DNA of 18,272 nt from CAZGSN01 sp964371655 (lineage in GTDB: Bacteria > Desulfobacterota > Binatia > HRBIN30), in contig CAYJOD010000113.1 of NCBI GenBank assembly GCA_964371655.1, forward strand, positions 1 through 18,272. Direction: 5' to 3'. Under the pieces are notes generated by a model. It ran no database searches and was not told where the DNA came from. It worked only from the letters and a program-made list of their open reading frames with translations. Below, piece after piece: positions 6,941-14,909 of the stretch (the first letter of the stretch is position 1; every line of letters starts with the position of its first letter). The position numbers and the translations under genes are program-made.

Positions 6941-9298
6941 AACAAAGACGTCCTCACGCGCACCGCGCCCGCGTATGCGTGTATTCTCGCAGCAGCGGAA
7001 GCCAGCCACGGCGGCGCGGCCGGCCCTATCGTAGGTGCGGCGATCGATCGCAATCAGCGCATCGAGCTCACGGGTGAGTGCCTGCAATCGTGCCGCCAGG
7101 TTCACCGTGTTGCCGACCGCGGTCCAGATGACGCGATCGGTGGAGTGCAAGTTGCCGACGAAGGCGACGCCGGTGCCGATGCCGACCCCGACCGACAGCG
7201 GCGGCATGTCCGGTACGGCCGGCGGCAACTCGGTAACCGTGACGCTGATCTCACGCGCGGCCGCGACCGCTGCTGCCTCTTTGTTCGCAAGCGCATTGGG
7301 CGCGCCGAACATCGCCATCATGCCGTCGCCGTTGAACTCGACCAGAGTTCCGCCGAAGCGCGTCAGGATTGCCGACACCGACTCGGTGTAGCGCGCCACC
7401 ATCATGAAGATTTCTTGCGGGGCGCGGGTTTCGCAGAACGCGGTGTAGCCGCGTAGGTCGACGAACAGCACCGTGATTTCGCGTTCCTCCGGCTCGAGCT
7501 CGCGGCCCGCCCCCAGCGCTTCGGCGACCGCGCCCGGCACGTAGCGGCGCAACACGTCCTGCAGGTGCTTGCTCTGCGCCATCACCTCGGCTTGCGCGAA
7601 GCGCTCCATCTGCAGCTCGAAGCGGTCGGCGACTGAAGCCAGCAGACGCAGATCGGTCGGCGTGTACACGTCGTCAGATCGCTTCGGCCCCAAGCACAGC
7701 AACATGGTCAGCTCCGCGTCGTGGCGAATCGGCACCACGACGGCGGCATCGAGAGTTTCGAGCACGGCGCGCTCGAAGGGGGTCAGGCGAACGTCGTCGC
7801 CTGACCCAAACTCGTCGAACGCGAGCGGCTCGCGCCGGCTGCGTAAAGTGGCCGGCAGCGGTCCTTCGGCCTCGATCGTCATCGCCACCGTGTCGCCGGC
7901 AACGAACAAGGGCGCGAAGCCCTGCGTGGCACGCGCATAGATCGCGCACGATTGCGGCCGCAAGAGACGGAACGAAGCCTCTCCCAGGCATCGCGTCAGC
8001 GACTCGGTGTCGGCACACCCGCCGAGGTCCAACATGAGTTGCCGAACCCCGACATCAAGGGCGTAACGCTCTACGAAGAACCTGCGTTCGATTCGCGGGC
8101 GCACCCAGTTGCTGGCAGCAAAGACGAGCAAGCCAAGCGGCACCAACAGCCCGAAACGTCCGAGCCAGGGATCGACACCCAGCAGCTCGGCGCCCGCCTC
8201 GGCGGTCATCGGTACGAGCGTCGCGGCCACGGCAATCGCCGCAGCGAGAATCAAATTGTACGAGGCCGCCGTGCTGATGAGTCGATCCACATCGAAGAAG
8301 TTGAAGCGCACGATCGAGATCAACAACGCCACCGGCAGGCAGCCCACGGCGGCAAGGCTCCAAAAATAGATCGGCTCCCATTCGGGAACGAAGGCGGCGA
8401 CGATCGCGGCGACGATCGGAGGCATCGCCGCGCCGTACACACCGAGGTAGAACCACCGCAGTTGACGGCGGCCGATGGCGTCGGCGTGGCGGTAGGAATT
8501 CGTGACCACGACGATGATCGCCAGCAGCAGCGCGGCGAACACGAGCGCGGCTGCGGGCACGCCGATTTCCCCAGGCACCGGCCAACCAAAATGCGCGGTA
8601 TGCAGCACTCCGAGCACCGAAAACACCCAGGGCCAACGCGGTACACGCCGATCGGAAAGTCTGCCCCCCGGGAACAGCAGCAGCGCCCTCAACCCCAAAG
8701 GGCCGAGCAGAGTCATGGAGACAAAGTGGGCAATGTACACGGCGTACGTGACCGGTGCGGCTCCGAGAAAATGCACGCCCTGGTAGATCGCCACTACCCA
8801 GAACCAGGCGATGAACGCAGCGGCCATCGCTGAGGGTGCCGCGTGTAGCCAAAGCACGATGGCCGCCAGCGCAAACATGAGCGAGCCCGGAAGCTGCGCC
8901 AGCACCATGCGCGTGGATCCTCCCGGAACCATCGTCGAGGCGCGCCGGCCGTCGCGCTCGTATTCCATGGCAACGCTAGGTTCGCCGCCGATCTGCTCGA
9001 CGAAGGACGCGAAGAACTCGAGGGCGTTGGCGCCGCGCAGGTCGGCAGCGCCAACACGGAGCAATCGATCGCCGACGTGCAGGTCCGACTTTGCCCCAGC
9101 TAGATACGTACGGAAGCTGGTGACCACCGGGTAGTCGTCGGCTGTCGCGGCACTGTGCACGAAGACGGACGGGAAACCGGATGGCCGGACGGCTTTGTAG
9201 ACGCTGGTGGCGAAGCACAGCGCCCACAGCGCGGCCAATGCCAAGAAGACCGTATTCCCATACGATCTCCGCCGCGGCGGCGGTTGGGGCGCACGCAA
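6923..9298 (-). CDS. membrane class III adenylate/guanylate cyclase with GAF-like domain
   Basis: This 791-residue sensor-cyclase makes a cyclic nucleotide from NTP. In order it has an N-terminal helix (about 15-35), a PDZ-like segment with 'DLHVGDRLLRVGAADLRG' (about 70-125), and about eight hydrophobic helices (133-400). A GAF-like region (about 420-570), a short coiled linker and a C-terminal class III catalytic domain (605-791) follow. Metal aspartates are D614 (LFVDLRGYTAF) and D658 (FNGDGMMAMFG); the transition-state pair N733/R737 lies in VGNTVNLAARL. The position usually held by the adenine-reading Lys is E654, so the base specificity is uncertain. The start is TTG at 9298, directly abutting the stop of the ceramidase-like gene with GAGG 8 bases upstream, which indicates translational coupling. 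The TM count is from hydrophobicity by eye. Confidence 0.9.
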   Translation of the reverse strand: MRAPQPPPRRRSYGNTVFLALAALWALCFATSVYKAVRPSGFPSVFVHSAATADDYPVVTSFRTYLAGAKSDLHVGDRLLRVGAADLRGANALEFFASFVEQIGGEPSVAMEYERDGRRASTMVPGGSTRMVLAQLPGSLMFALAAIVLWLHAAPSAMAAAFIAWFWVVAIYQGVHFLGAAPVTYAVYIAHFVSMTLLGPLGLRALLLFPGGRLSDRRVPRWPWVFSVLGVLHTAHFGWPVPGEIGVPAAALVFAALLLAIIVVVTNSYRHADAIGRRQLRWFYLGVYGAAMPPIVAAIVAAFVPEWEPIYFWSLAAVGCLPVALLISIVRFNFFDVDRLISTAASYNLILAAAIAVAATLVPMTAEAGAELLGVDPWLGRFGLLVPLGLLVFAASNWVRPRIERRFFVERYALDVGVRQLMLDLGGCADTESLTRCLGEASFRLLRPQSCAIYARATQGFAPLFVAGDTVAMTIEAEGPLPATLRSRREPLAFDEFGSGDDVRLTPFERAVLETLDAAVVVPIRHDAELTMLLCLGPKRSDDVYTPTDLRLLASVADRFELQMERFAQAEVMAQSKHLQDVLRRYVPGAVAEALGAGRELEPEEREITVLFVDLRGYTAFCETRAPQEIFMMVARYTESVSAILTRFGGTLVEFNGDGMMAMFGAPNALANKEAAAVAAAREISVTVTELPPAVPDMPPLSVGVGIGTGVAFVGNLHSTDRVIWTAVGNTVNLAARLQALTRELDALIAIDRRTYDRAGRAAVAGFRCCENTRIRGRGAREDVFVLPLPR

Positions 9299-10747
9299 CT
9301 ACTGCACCTCGCTCAGCACGTCATCCATGCTCGTGACCACCACCTGGCCGGTGGTCGGTCCGTAGAGCGTCGATGCCCCTTCATACTTGCCGCGCTGGTA
9401 CTCCGCGAGTGTGGTGAAGTAGCCGCCATAGTCGTTGGCCAAACCAAGGACGAAGCCGTGGGCGAAGCCGCGCGCTTGCGCACTCGCTTTGATCTGCCAG
9501 CCGATCTCCGTGATTGGCTCTCCGGGCACCGCCGCGAAGACGCTGTCGTCGATGCGCAGCGCCTGAAACGGTAGTGTGGTCGACAGCCAAGCGGGGGAGA
9601 GAGAGATCGCCAGCGGCAGGCTGGGGAAAACATCGCAAAGGGTCTCGGTGGTTTCGGGCAAGGGCAGACACCCCGCACCGGTGTTGTAACGGGGCGAGGG
9701 CATGACCACATCGTGAATAGATCCTCCGAGTGCGACCGCAGACTTGGTGGGAATCGTCGGCCACAGAGTGACGACATCGCCACCGACGAGTGTACCCTCG
9801 ACGACCATCCCCGCCGCGTCTTTGTGCGCAGGTGCAACGTCGCCCTCAGCCCCATTGGTGAAAATCGCGACGGCGCCGGGTAGGCCGGTCTCGACGACCT
9901 TCTCCATCGCGCCCATGCAATCGGCGGAGAAGAACAGGTTTGCCGGGCCGAGCGCGGTGCCGTGCACGGCGAAGTTGAAGAGAGCGGCGATCGGAGTCCC
10001 GCTCGTCGTCGTGACCTTCAGGACGCCGAGCTCGGAGTCGTAGATCCCGGGCCGGCCGCTGCGGTTCTCCGAGGCAAGGGATTCCGAGGTCGTGCCGATC
10101 CCGAGAGCCGCCGGCTGCAACGTCGCGTGCGCCTGTGTCAGCGCATCCTTGGCGCCCTGCAGAACCTGTTGGTAGATGAGGTCGGAGAAGCAATCGGTTC
10201 CGGCGACTTCCCAAAGCGGCTTGTTGGCGACCGCTCCGGGCCCGGAATGCGTGTGCGTCGCGACAACGACGAGGTCTTCGTAGGCTATGCCCAGGGTTGA
10301 CGCATGGGCGAAGATATCGTCGCGCAGCTTGCGTGAGGTGCCCACCGTATCGAGCTTGACGAAGGCGAGCTTGTGCCCGCCGTTTGCCAAGATGAGGGCG
10401 CGGGCCCGAATCGGATCAAGCTTGCCCAACGCGGGGTGGAAGAAGACGGCCGCGTTGCCGGGAGTGGGATCGATACAATGCCCCGCCAGCGCGGCGGCGG
10501 TGAGCACCACCGTCGCTGCGGAGATCACTCGTCGTGGTGTGGCGCTGTAGCCCGCGAGCGGCGCACCTCCTGTCAGCGGTATTTCGACGGCGGCGGCGCC
10601 GGCCAGCAACGTGCCCGGGGTCAAGTCGGGCTTCGTCGTGCTTCCCAGCATCGTCGACTTCGTGCAACAGCAGCCGGCCACGCCGATGCTGATCCCCAAG
10701 ATCCCGGCGACAATCACGCCGCCATAGTGAGAGCCAACCATTCGCAT
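9299..10747 (-). CDS. neutral/alkaline ceramidase-like lipoprotein
   Basis: This 482-residue lipoprotein is related to the neutral (non-lysosomal) ceramidase family, zinc amidases that release fatty acid from ceramide. A membrane segment ends in the lipobox IGVAGC, with C26 as the predicted lipidated residue. The core shows the family's THTHSGPG (164-171; H165/H167), FAVHGTALG (259-267; H262), and FFSADCMG with S274 in the nucleophile position. PGEPITEIG (409-416; E410/E414) and NDYGGYFTTLAEY (439-450) supply the expected late Glu and Tyr zinc ligands. The C-terminal immunoglobulin-like domain of longer ceramidases is missing. The substrate may be any N-acyl lipid; sphingolipid use is not shown. 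The ATG lacks a strong Shine-Dalgarno; a second ATG lies two codons later. It is first of a two-gene operon with the cyclase. Confidence 0.86.
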   Translation of the reverse strand: MRMVGSHYGGVIVAGILGISIGVAGCCCTKSTMLGSTTKPDLTPGTLLAGAAAVEIPLTGGAPLAGYSATPRRVISAATVVLTAAALAGHCIDPTPGNAAVFFHPALGKLDPIRARALILANGGHKLAFVKLDTVGTSRKLRDDIFAHASTLGIAYEDLVVVATHTHSGPGAVANKPLWEVAGTDCFSDLIYQQVLQGAKDALTQAHATLQPAALGIGTTSESLASENRSGRPGIYDSELGVLKVTTTSGTPIAALFNFAVHGTALGPANLFFSADCMGAMEKVVETGLPGAVAIFTNGAEGDVAPAHKDAAGMVVEGTLVGGDVVTLWPTIPTKSAVALGGSIHDVVMPSPRYNTGAGCLPLPETTETLCDVFPSLPLAISLSPAWLSTTLPFQALRIDDSVFAAVPGEPITEIGWQIKASAQARGFAHGFVLGLANDYGGYFTTLAEYQRGKYEGASTLYGPTTGQVVVTSMDDVLSEVQ

Positions 10748-10812
10748 CTACCCCCGGCGCACCCTACATCGATAATGCTCCTGGGTCGAGAAACGTGTGT
10801 GTCGGGTAGCCG

Positions 10813-10930
10813 GTTTGATTGTCATTCCGAGCCGTCGCAATTTCCGCGGCGAGGAATCCTCCGGTGGGCACGCCATTCCACTGCAGATCCCGCGCTTCGC
10901 TCGGGATGACATCGAGCGAGACGATCAAAC
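10813..10930. repeat. dispersed inverted repeat of the GTCATTCCGAG type
   Basis: GTCATTCCGAGC (10821-10832) pairs with GCTCGGGATGAC (10899-10910), and outer GTTTGAT (10813-10819) pairs with ATCAAAC (10924-10930). Inside are the GGCGAGGAATCCTCC and AGATCCCGCGCTTCGC blocks typical of a widespread intergenic repeat. I know that repeat from many bacterial genomes, where it is often translated by mistake as 'MSFRA...'. It lies just upstream of the methyltransferase-like gene. Confidence 0.8.
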
Positions 10931-10998
10931 AGACCCACGACGGTGCCGCGCAAGCAACTCGCCGCATGTGCGCGAATGCGCGTTTCGTGATAGCGACG

Positions 10999-11472
10999 AT
11001 GGCCGTGAGGTTTGCCCGCGCGCTGTTCGCCTTTCTTGTCTTACCCGCGATGGTGGGTGGCCTGCTGCCTTGGCTCATCCTGCCGGCGGATCGGTCGCCC
11101 CTGCAGGGCTCCTGGGTTGGCGCGCTGGTGATGCTGCTTGGACTGGTGCTCGTGTTGTGGTGCGTGCGCGACTTCTACGCGATCGGAAAGGGGACGCTGG
11201 CACCATGGGATCCGCCGCGACGACTCGTCGTGGTTGGTCTCTACCGTTTCCTGCGCAACCCGATGTACGTCGGTGTCCTGACATGGCTCGCCGGCTGGAG
11301 CCTGCGCGTCGGCTCACGCCGCCTCGCCGTCTATACGGTTGCAGTGGGCCTGGCGTTCCACCTGCGCGTCTTGCTGTACGAGGAGCCCACCCTCGAACGC
11401 CTGTTCGGCGATGACTGGCGGCACTATCGGGCCACGGTGCATCGTTGGTGGCCGCGGCGACCAACGCGCTGA
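10999..11472 (+). CDS. isoprenylcysteine carboxyl methyltransferase (ICMT)-like membrane protein
   Basis: This 157-residue integral membrane protein carries the ICMT/phospholipid-methyltransferase signature. It has hydrophobic helices at about 5-28, 39-58, 88-105 and 108-126. The cofactor-binding motif GLYRFLRNPMYVG lies at 80-92, and the closing E-E-P-T-L-E-R-x-F-G-x-x-W-x-x-Y motif at 128-143. Bacterial members transfer methyl from S-adenosylmethionine to small or lipid substrates that are mostly unknown. The open frame extends upstream to 10819, but that part is translation of a dispersed intergenic repeat and is not included. ATGs at 10966 and 10999 both remain possible and neither has a clear Shine-Dalgarno. 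It is convergent with the 86-residue gene, with 14 bases between their stops. Confidence 0.82.
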   Translation: MAVRFARALFAFLVLPAMVGGLLPWLILPADRSPLQGSWVGALVMLLGLVLVLWCVRDFYAIGKGTLAPWDPPRRLVVVGLYRFLRNPMYVGVLTWLAGWSLRVGSRRLAVYTVAVGLAFHLRVLLYEEPTLERLFGDDWRHYRATVHRWWPRRPTR

Positions 11473-11486
11473 TGTGACACGAGATC

Positions 11487-11747
11487 TCAGGCCGCGACGA
11501 CTTCGACTCGCGCCGCGAAGCCGAGTTCACCCAGGAGTTGCTGACAATCCTCCCAGGTGAGTCCGAAAGCACGTACGTCAGAGACCCCGAGGCGGGCCAC
11601 GACTCTCGAGAGGATCGCCGCATCCTGTGCGTCGAAGTCCTGTTCCATGAGCACCCGCTCGGCCCAGTCCACCAGGTCGGCCAGCACGATCTCACGGCGT
11701 AAATACGCGGCGATCTTCTCGGCGGTGATTCGCTTCGTGACCAACAT
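11487..11747 (-). CDS. 86-residue conserved-looking protein of unknown function
   Basis: This is a small acidic, helical protein without signal peptide or membrane helix. The N-terminal half, beginning with the ITAEKIAAYLRREIVLADLV region, looks like amphipathic helices. The C-terminal half contains RLGVSDVRAFGLTWEDCQQ and ends ARVEVVAA. I recognise the general pattern from unnamed small proteins in related genomes but cannot give a function. It lies 16 bases downstream of the Cys-rich lipoprotein on the same strand, so the two probably share a transcript; only a weak AGGTT precedes the ATG. A truncated, about 90% identical copy of its 3' half occurs at 14910-15023. Confidence 0.75.
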   Translation of the reverse strand: MLVTKRITAEKIAAYLRREIVLADLVDWAERVLMEQDFDAQDAAILSRVVARLGVSDVRAFGLTWEDCQQLLGELGFAARVEVVAA

Positions 11748-11763
11748 GCCGGCAACCTACATC

Positions 11764-13551
11764 TTACAGCTTCTCGATCGTGTAGCGCAGCGAGAACGAG
11801 CCGCCGGTACGGTTGCAGATCTCCGTGGGTGGGCAGTCGGCATCGACGAGGCAGAGCTCGCCCGAGACGGAGCAGACTCCTCCTTCACCGCCGCTACCAC
11901 GGGTCTCGTGCTCCATGACGCCGCTGCCGCTGCCGAAATCGGGACCGGTGTACGACGCCCGCACGCTGCCCGCATCGTGCGGGGCGGACATCAGGCACAG
12001 TAACCCACCGTCGAAACCGAGCGTGTCTTTGTCGCGCTTCAGGGACTGGCCGAAGATTCGATTGATGCAGTCCTCGGCGGCGCCGTCGGCGACGACTTCC
12101 AGGCTGCCGTTCGCCGGCAAGTACTGGTCGATGACGACGCTCTGCGGCAGCACCTCGTCGGCGTCGACGTCTTCCAAGCCGCTGAGCTCGCGCCATTCTC
12201 CGTTCATCGCTGCCTGCAAGCGCCATTGCTTGACGCGTCCGATGCCGGTGCATCTCTGACCTTGTTGGCAATCCGAATCCTGCGCGCACTCCGCACGATC
12301 CACCGAGCAGGTCCTGGCAACGATGGGTTTCTTCAGCTGCAGGGGGTTGTGAATGACGACGGCGGTAACCGTGAGGCGCACGTGCGTCAGCTGCGCCGGA
12401 TCGTTCTCCCAACCGGCGAACAGGGTGCCGGCGTAACCGGTCGGCATTCCCGCCGTGGTCGGCTTGGTCATCCCCACGCTGACCTCGAGATGGGGTTGCG
12501 GGTCGTCGGTCTTGGCGACGATGTCGATCGGAGCGCGCACGGCAATGTCGTGCGGCTGGTCTTCGATGCGCCACTTCAGCACGCCGCCCGCGGGTTTGGG
12601 AGGGAGTGGAACCTCGAAGTTGAAATCGCGCTGGTTGAGGTACTTGTGCGCCAGCGGCTGTTTGAGCGGGTAGCACTCCTTGTTCAGCAAGTTGAGAGGA
12701 TTCAAGAGATGCGACACGACGCAACCGTCGCTGGCACCGCCGGCGTATTCATTGATGAAGATATCGGTGCGGGTGGCGGGTACGGCGCGGGCGCCAGCCT
12801 CGGTGCTCAGGATCGCGCCACGACCGCGGCGCATGACCGCCGTGGCGTAGGGCGGATGCAGCTCGGAAGAGTAACCGAAATGCACATCGACACAGGTCTC
12901 CATGGGTGCGCAGTCGGGACAGCTCGGATCACGGCATTCCTCGTCGAGGGCACAGCCGCGGCTGACGGTCGCGCTGCAGTGTCCGTTGCGCGTACCTGGA
13001 TGCCCGCAGTCGAAGATCCATCGTCCCATTCCGGCGATCCGATCACCGGTCGATCCCCAAGCCCAGTCGGGGTAGGCGCCGACCTCCCACTCGAAGGCGA
13101 GCTCCTTGACGTCGCCAACGTTGTCGTTGCCGACCGCCACCAATCCTTTGTATGCCTCGTCGACGGCAACGAAGGTGTTCTGATCGCTGCGTACGTGCGT
13201 GGATGGAAAGTCGCCGCCATTGTCGCCGTGGCTGCCGAGGATCGTCCCTTCGACAAACACCGGTGCCGCATCGGTTTGCTGGCCGTTGACGACCGGTGAC
13301 CATTCCGGGTTGACGAGGGTCAGCATGTCGAGGGCGCTGCCGAGGGATGCGGCGGTCGGGTAGCAGCCGCCACTGTTGCGAGCCGCAGCGAGGTCGCTGT
13401 TGAGTGGTGACGCTGTCGTCGGCGACGGGGTTGGCGCCAAGGTTGCGGTTGGCGGCGGTGACGTCACGGTGGTCGAGTCGCTGTCGCCGCACCCAACGAT
13501 CAACAACACGCATGCGACGGCAAGACACCATCGCCCCTGTCGCTCCAACAT
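11764..13551 (-). CDS. large Cys-rich lipoprotein with Thr/Pro linker, function unknown
   Basis: This is a 595-residue predicted lipoprotein. Residues 1-21 form a lipoprotein signal peptide ending in the lipobox LIVGC (C21), followed by a Ser/Thr/Pro linker (about 25-50). The body has no catalytic motif I recognise. It includes three short disulfide-type modules: GHCSATVSRGCALDEEC (about residues 190-206), CSVDRAECAQDSDCQQGQRC and, near the C-terminus, CSVSGELCLVDADCPPTEIC. These resemble Cys-rich repeats common in secreted proteins of myxobacteria and relatives. The longer open frame starting at 13674 is rejected because the ATG at 13551 has GGAGGAAG 7 bases upstream and gives a clean signal peptide. 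It probably forms an operon with the 86-residue gene and is divergent from the toxin-antitoxin pair. Outer-membrane location is inferred. Confidence 0.82.
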   Translation of the reverse strand: MLERQGRWCLAVACVLLIVGCGDSDSTTVTSPPPTATLAPTPSPTTASPLNSDLAAARNSGGCYPTAASLGSALDMLTLVNPEWSPVVNGQQTDAAPVFVEGTILGSHGDNGGDFPSTHVRSDQNTFVAVDEAYKGLVAVGNDNVGDVKELAFEWEVGAYPDWAWGSTGDRIAGMGRWIFDCGHPGTRNGHCSATVSRGCALDEECRDPSCPDCAPMETCVDVHFGYSSELHPPYATAVMRRGRGAILSTEAGARAVPATRTDIFINEYAGGASDGCVVSHLLNPLNLLNKECYPLKQPLAHKYLNQRDFNFEVPLPPKPAGGVLKWRIEDQPHDIAVRAPIDIVAKTDDPQPHLEVSVGMTKPTTAGMPTGYAGTLFAGWENDPAQLTHVRLTVTAVVIHNPLQLKKPIVARTCSVDRAECAQDSDCQQGQRCTGIGRVKQWRLQAAMNGEWRELSGLEDVDADEVLPQSVVIDQYLPANGSLEVVADGAAEDCINRIFGQSLKRDKDTLGFDGGLLCLMSAPHDAGSVRASYTGPDFGSGSGVMEHETRGSGGEGGVCSVSGELCLVDADCPPTEICNRTGGSFSLRYTIEKL

Positions 13552-13751
13552 ATTGCTTCCTCCCATCACTACCGGCCCCGTGCGGCCATCTGCTCGTCGA
13601 GCTGGTTCGAAGGCACGCTCATTGGATACCGCCAGATCGCGTCGGTGGGCAAGAGCAATCACGTCGGTGTTCAATCTCGATCCGACGATCGGAGCTGAGA
13701 TCGGGAAGGGAATCCGTTGACAAGGGCGGCGGACTTGCAGATAGAAGAATC

Positions 13752-14018
13752 ATGGCGAAGGTCGCGAGCGAGCGCACGAAGCGAACGCTGCCAAGGCCAC
13801 GGACGGCGCGCCTAGTCGCCAAGATCCCGTCGGTTCAGAGCGCTGAGAGCAACGGCAGGATGCAGGATCGTGGTGATCCGCTGAAGGCGCGCCTGCGGGC
13901 GTTTGATCGTGCCTCGGCCCGTCAAGCGCGCCGCCAAGGTAAGCAGGTCGCGACCACGGCGGCCGCAGATCGTGGTTGGGTGCGCGAGGATCTCTACGTC
14001 CGTGGCGGCGCTCGTTGA
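13752..14018 (+). CDS. antitoxin partner of the PIN toxin (VapB-like)
   Basis: This 88-residue basic protein lies immediately before and overlaps a PIN-domain gene by 17 bases, the standard layout of an antitoxin. Its middle (KARLRAFDRASARQARRQGK) and its C-terminal tail ADRGWVREDLYVRGGAR resemble the toxin-binding end of antitoxins found with PIN toxins; tails with 'GWxREDLY' recur in that group. The first 36 residues are low-complexity, so the internal ATG at 13860 is a possible start. No full DNA-binding domain is evident. A TTGACA at 13717-13722 may be part of its promoter, but the matching -10 box is poor. Confidence 0.68.
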   Translation: MAKVASERTKRTLPRPRTARLVAKIPSVQSAESNGRMQDRGDPLKARLRAFDRASARQARRQGKQVATTAAADRGWVREDLYVRGGAR

Positions 14019-14433
14019 CACGAACATTCTCGTCTACCGCTTCGACCACCGATTCCCCGAGAAGCAACGGATGGCGCGCGAGCTACTACGGGCGGGAATC
14101 GCCAACAGCAGCATTCGCGTCCCGCATCAGGCCATCATCGAGTTTGTTGCCGCGGTTACGAAGCCAAGCGCCGGCGGCCCTCTCCTTACCGCATCGGAAG
14201 CGCGCTTGGAGGCGGCGGAGCTCCTGATGCAATTTCAGGTGCTGTACCCGAACGAAGCCCTGGTGCGCGCGGCGTCGCGTGGCGCCGCGCTGCATCGACT
14301 CGCCTGGTTCGATGCGAACATCTGGGCGTACGCCGATCATTATGGCCTCCGGGAGCTACTCTCCGAAGACTTCCAGCATGGCCGACTCTACGGCAGCGTT
14401 CGAGCGACGAACCCATTCGTAGATTCACGATAG
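14002..14433 (+). CDS. PIN-domain ribonuclease toxin (VapC-like)
   Basis: This 143-residue single-domain PIN protein belongs to a family of Mg-dependent RNases that act as type II toxins. The acidic residues are in place: D6 in ALVDTNILVY, E47 in QAIIEFVAAV, D104 in LAWFDANIWAYA, with D123 in LLSEDFQHGRLYG. Length matches intact VapC-type toxins and the frame is uninterrupted, so it is probably functional. The start is GTG at 14002, with GAGGA 11 bases upstream and inside the antitoxin's end; the longer ATG frame at 13903 would extend into the antitoxin coding region without homology. It is translationally coupled to the antitoxin. Its 3' end is followed by repeat-rich debris. Confidence 0.88.
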   Translation: MAALVDTNILVYRFDHRFPEKQRMARELLRAGIANSSIRVPHQAIIEFVAAVTKPSAGGPLLTASEARLEAAELLMQFQVLYPNEALVRAASRGAALHRLAWFDANIWAYADHYGLRELLSEDFQHGRLYGSVRATNPFVDSR

Positions 14434-14545
14434 CGACGCACGTGGCACATCGGGGGCGGTCCCCCGGGGCGTTTGTATGCCGTGGCACTTTCGCGCCACG
14501 AACGTCTGCGGTTGACTCGCGCAAAGACGCCAAGCCGCCAAGGGA

Positions 14546-14682
14546 TCGAGGCGCGAGTTCGCAACGTCGGCTCGACGATGATCGATGGGTCGTTTCTCGG
14601 CTCTCAGGGTCGCTCAACCCCTTCGCGTCCTCCGCGCCTCCACGTGAGAAAACTCCGGCAGTCCGATTGACATCGCCGTCGC
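14546..14682. repeat. dispersed repeat, copy A
   Basis: This block aligns with 15583-15716. Both begin TCGAGGCG, share CTCGACGATG(A/G)TCGATGGGTCGT, then CTCTCA(G/C)GGTCGC, a CTCCGCGCC block and GAGAAA, and finish TCCGATTGACA followed by GCCG. Identity is roughly 75% by eye, so the duplication is not recent. The copy starts about 110 bases after the intact PIN toxin's stop. Confidence 0.7.
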
Positions 14683-14725
14683 GCCGCAAGGACGGTCTCA
14701 CGCGGAGGGCGTGGAGGACGCAGAG
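14621..14725. repeat. imperfect inverted repeat with CTCCGCGTCC-type arms
   Basis: The left arm is 14621-14649 (CTTCGCGTCCTCCGCGCC...) and the right arm 14696-14725 (TCTCACGCGGAGGGCGTGGA...), about 29 bases each with a 46-base spacer. A related block (TCTCTGCGAAC...CCTCTGCGGTGAA) lies at 14811-14843. From memory, 'CCTCTGCGGTGAA' blocks are a recurrent intergenic repeat of many bacteria. Confidence 0.65.
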
Positions 14726-14909
14726 GGAGGAAGTAGTGCGTGCGTGATGGCAAGTCGAACGGCCGGCTTCGATTTCGTCAAGATGGCCGTTGTGAATCCG
14801 CTCGCGTAGTTCTCTGCGAACCTCCCCGTCCTCTGCGGTGAATCCTCGGGTTCGGCGTCACTTGCTCGCGGCGTCGTCACCCCGCCCGATAGCCGCGAGA
14901 GTGGGAAGC

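Larger units (their letters stand above)
14434..14909. other. 476-bp intergenic region made largely of repeats
   Basis: No gene is supported here; short ORFs on both strands lack domains and cross the repeat units. The span contains the block GCAAAGACGCCAAGCCGCCA (14521-14540), one copy of a roughly 135-bp repeat (14546-14682), an inverted repeat at 14621-14725 and a further related unit at 14811-14845. The first hundred bases after the toxin gene show nothing I can identify. Confidence 0.55.

Noticed and set aside
12226..13299. 357-codon plus-strand frame antisense to the Cys-rich lipoprotein
   Set aside because: The opposite strand has a lipobox, ribosome binding site and structured Cys modules; this frame has none of these.
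13552..13674. N-terminal extension of the Cys-rich lipoprotein from an ATG at 13674
   Set aside because: It would bury the lipoprotein signal 41 residues inside; the ATG at 13551 has a strong GGAGGAAG at the right distance.
13717..13747. Sigma-70-like promoter before the antitoxin (TTGACA with TAGAAG)
   Set aside because: The -35 is perfect but the -10 is poor and the spacing is 18-19; in such sequence a single hexamer match can occur by chance, so it is not listed as a feature.
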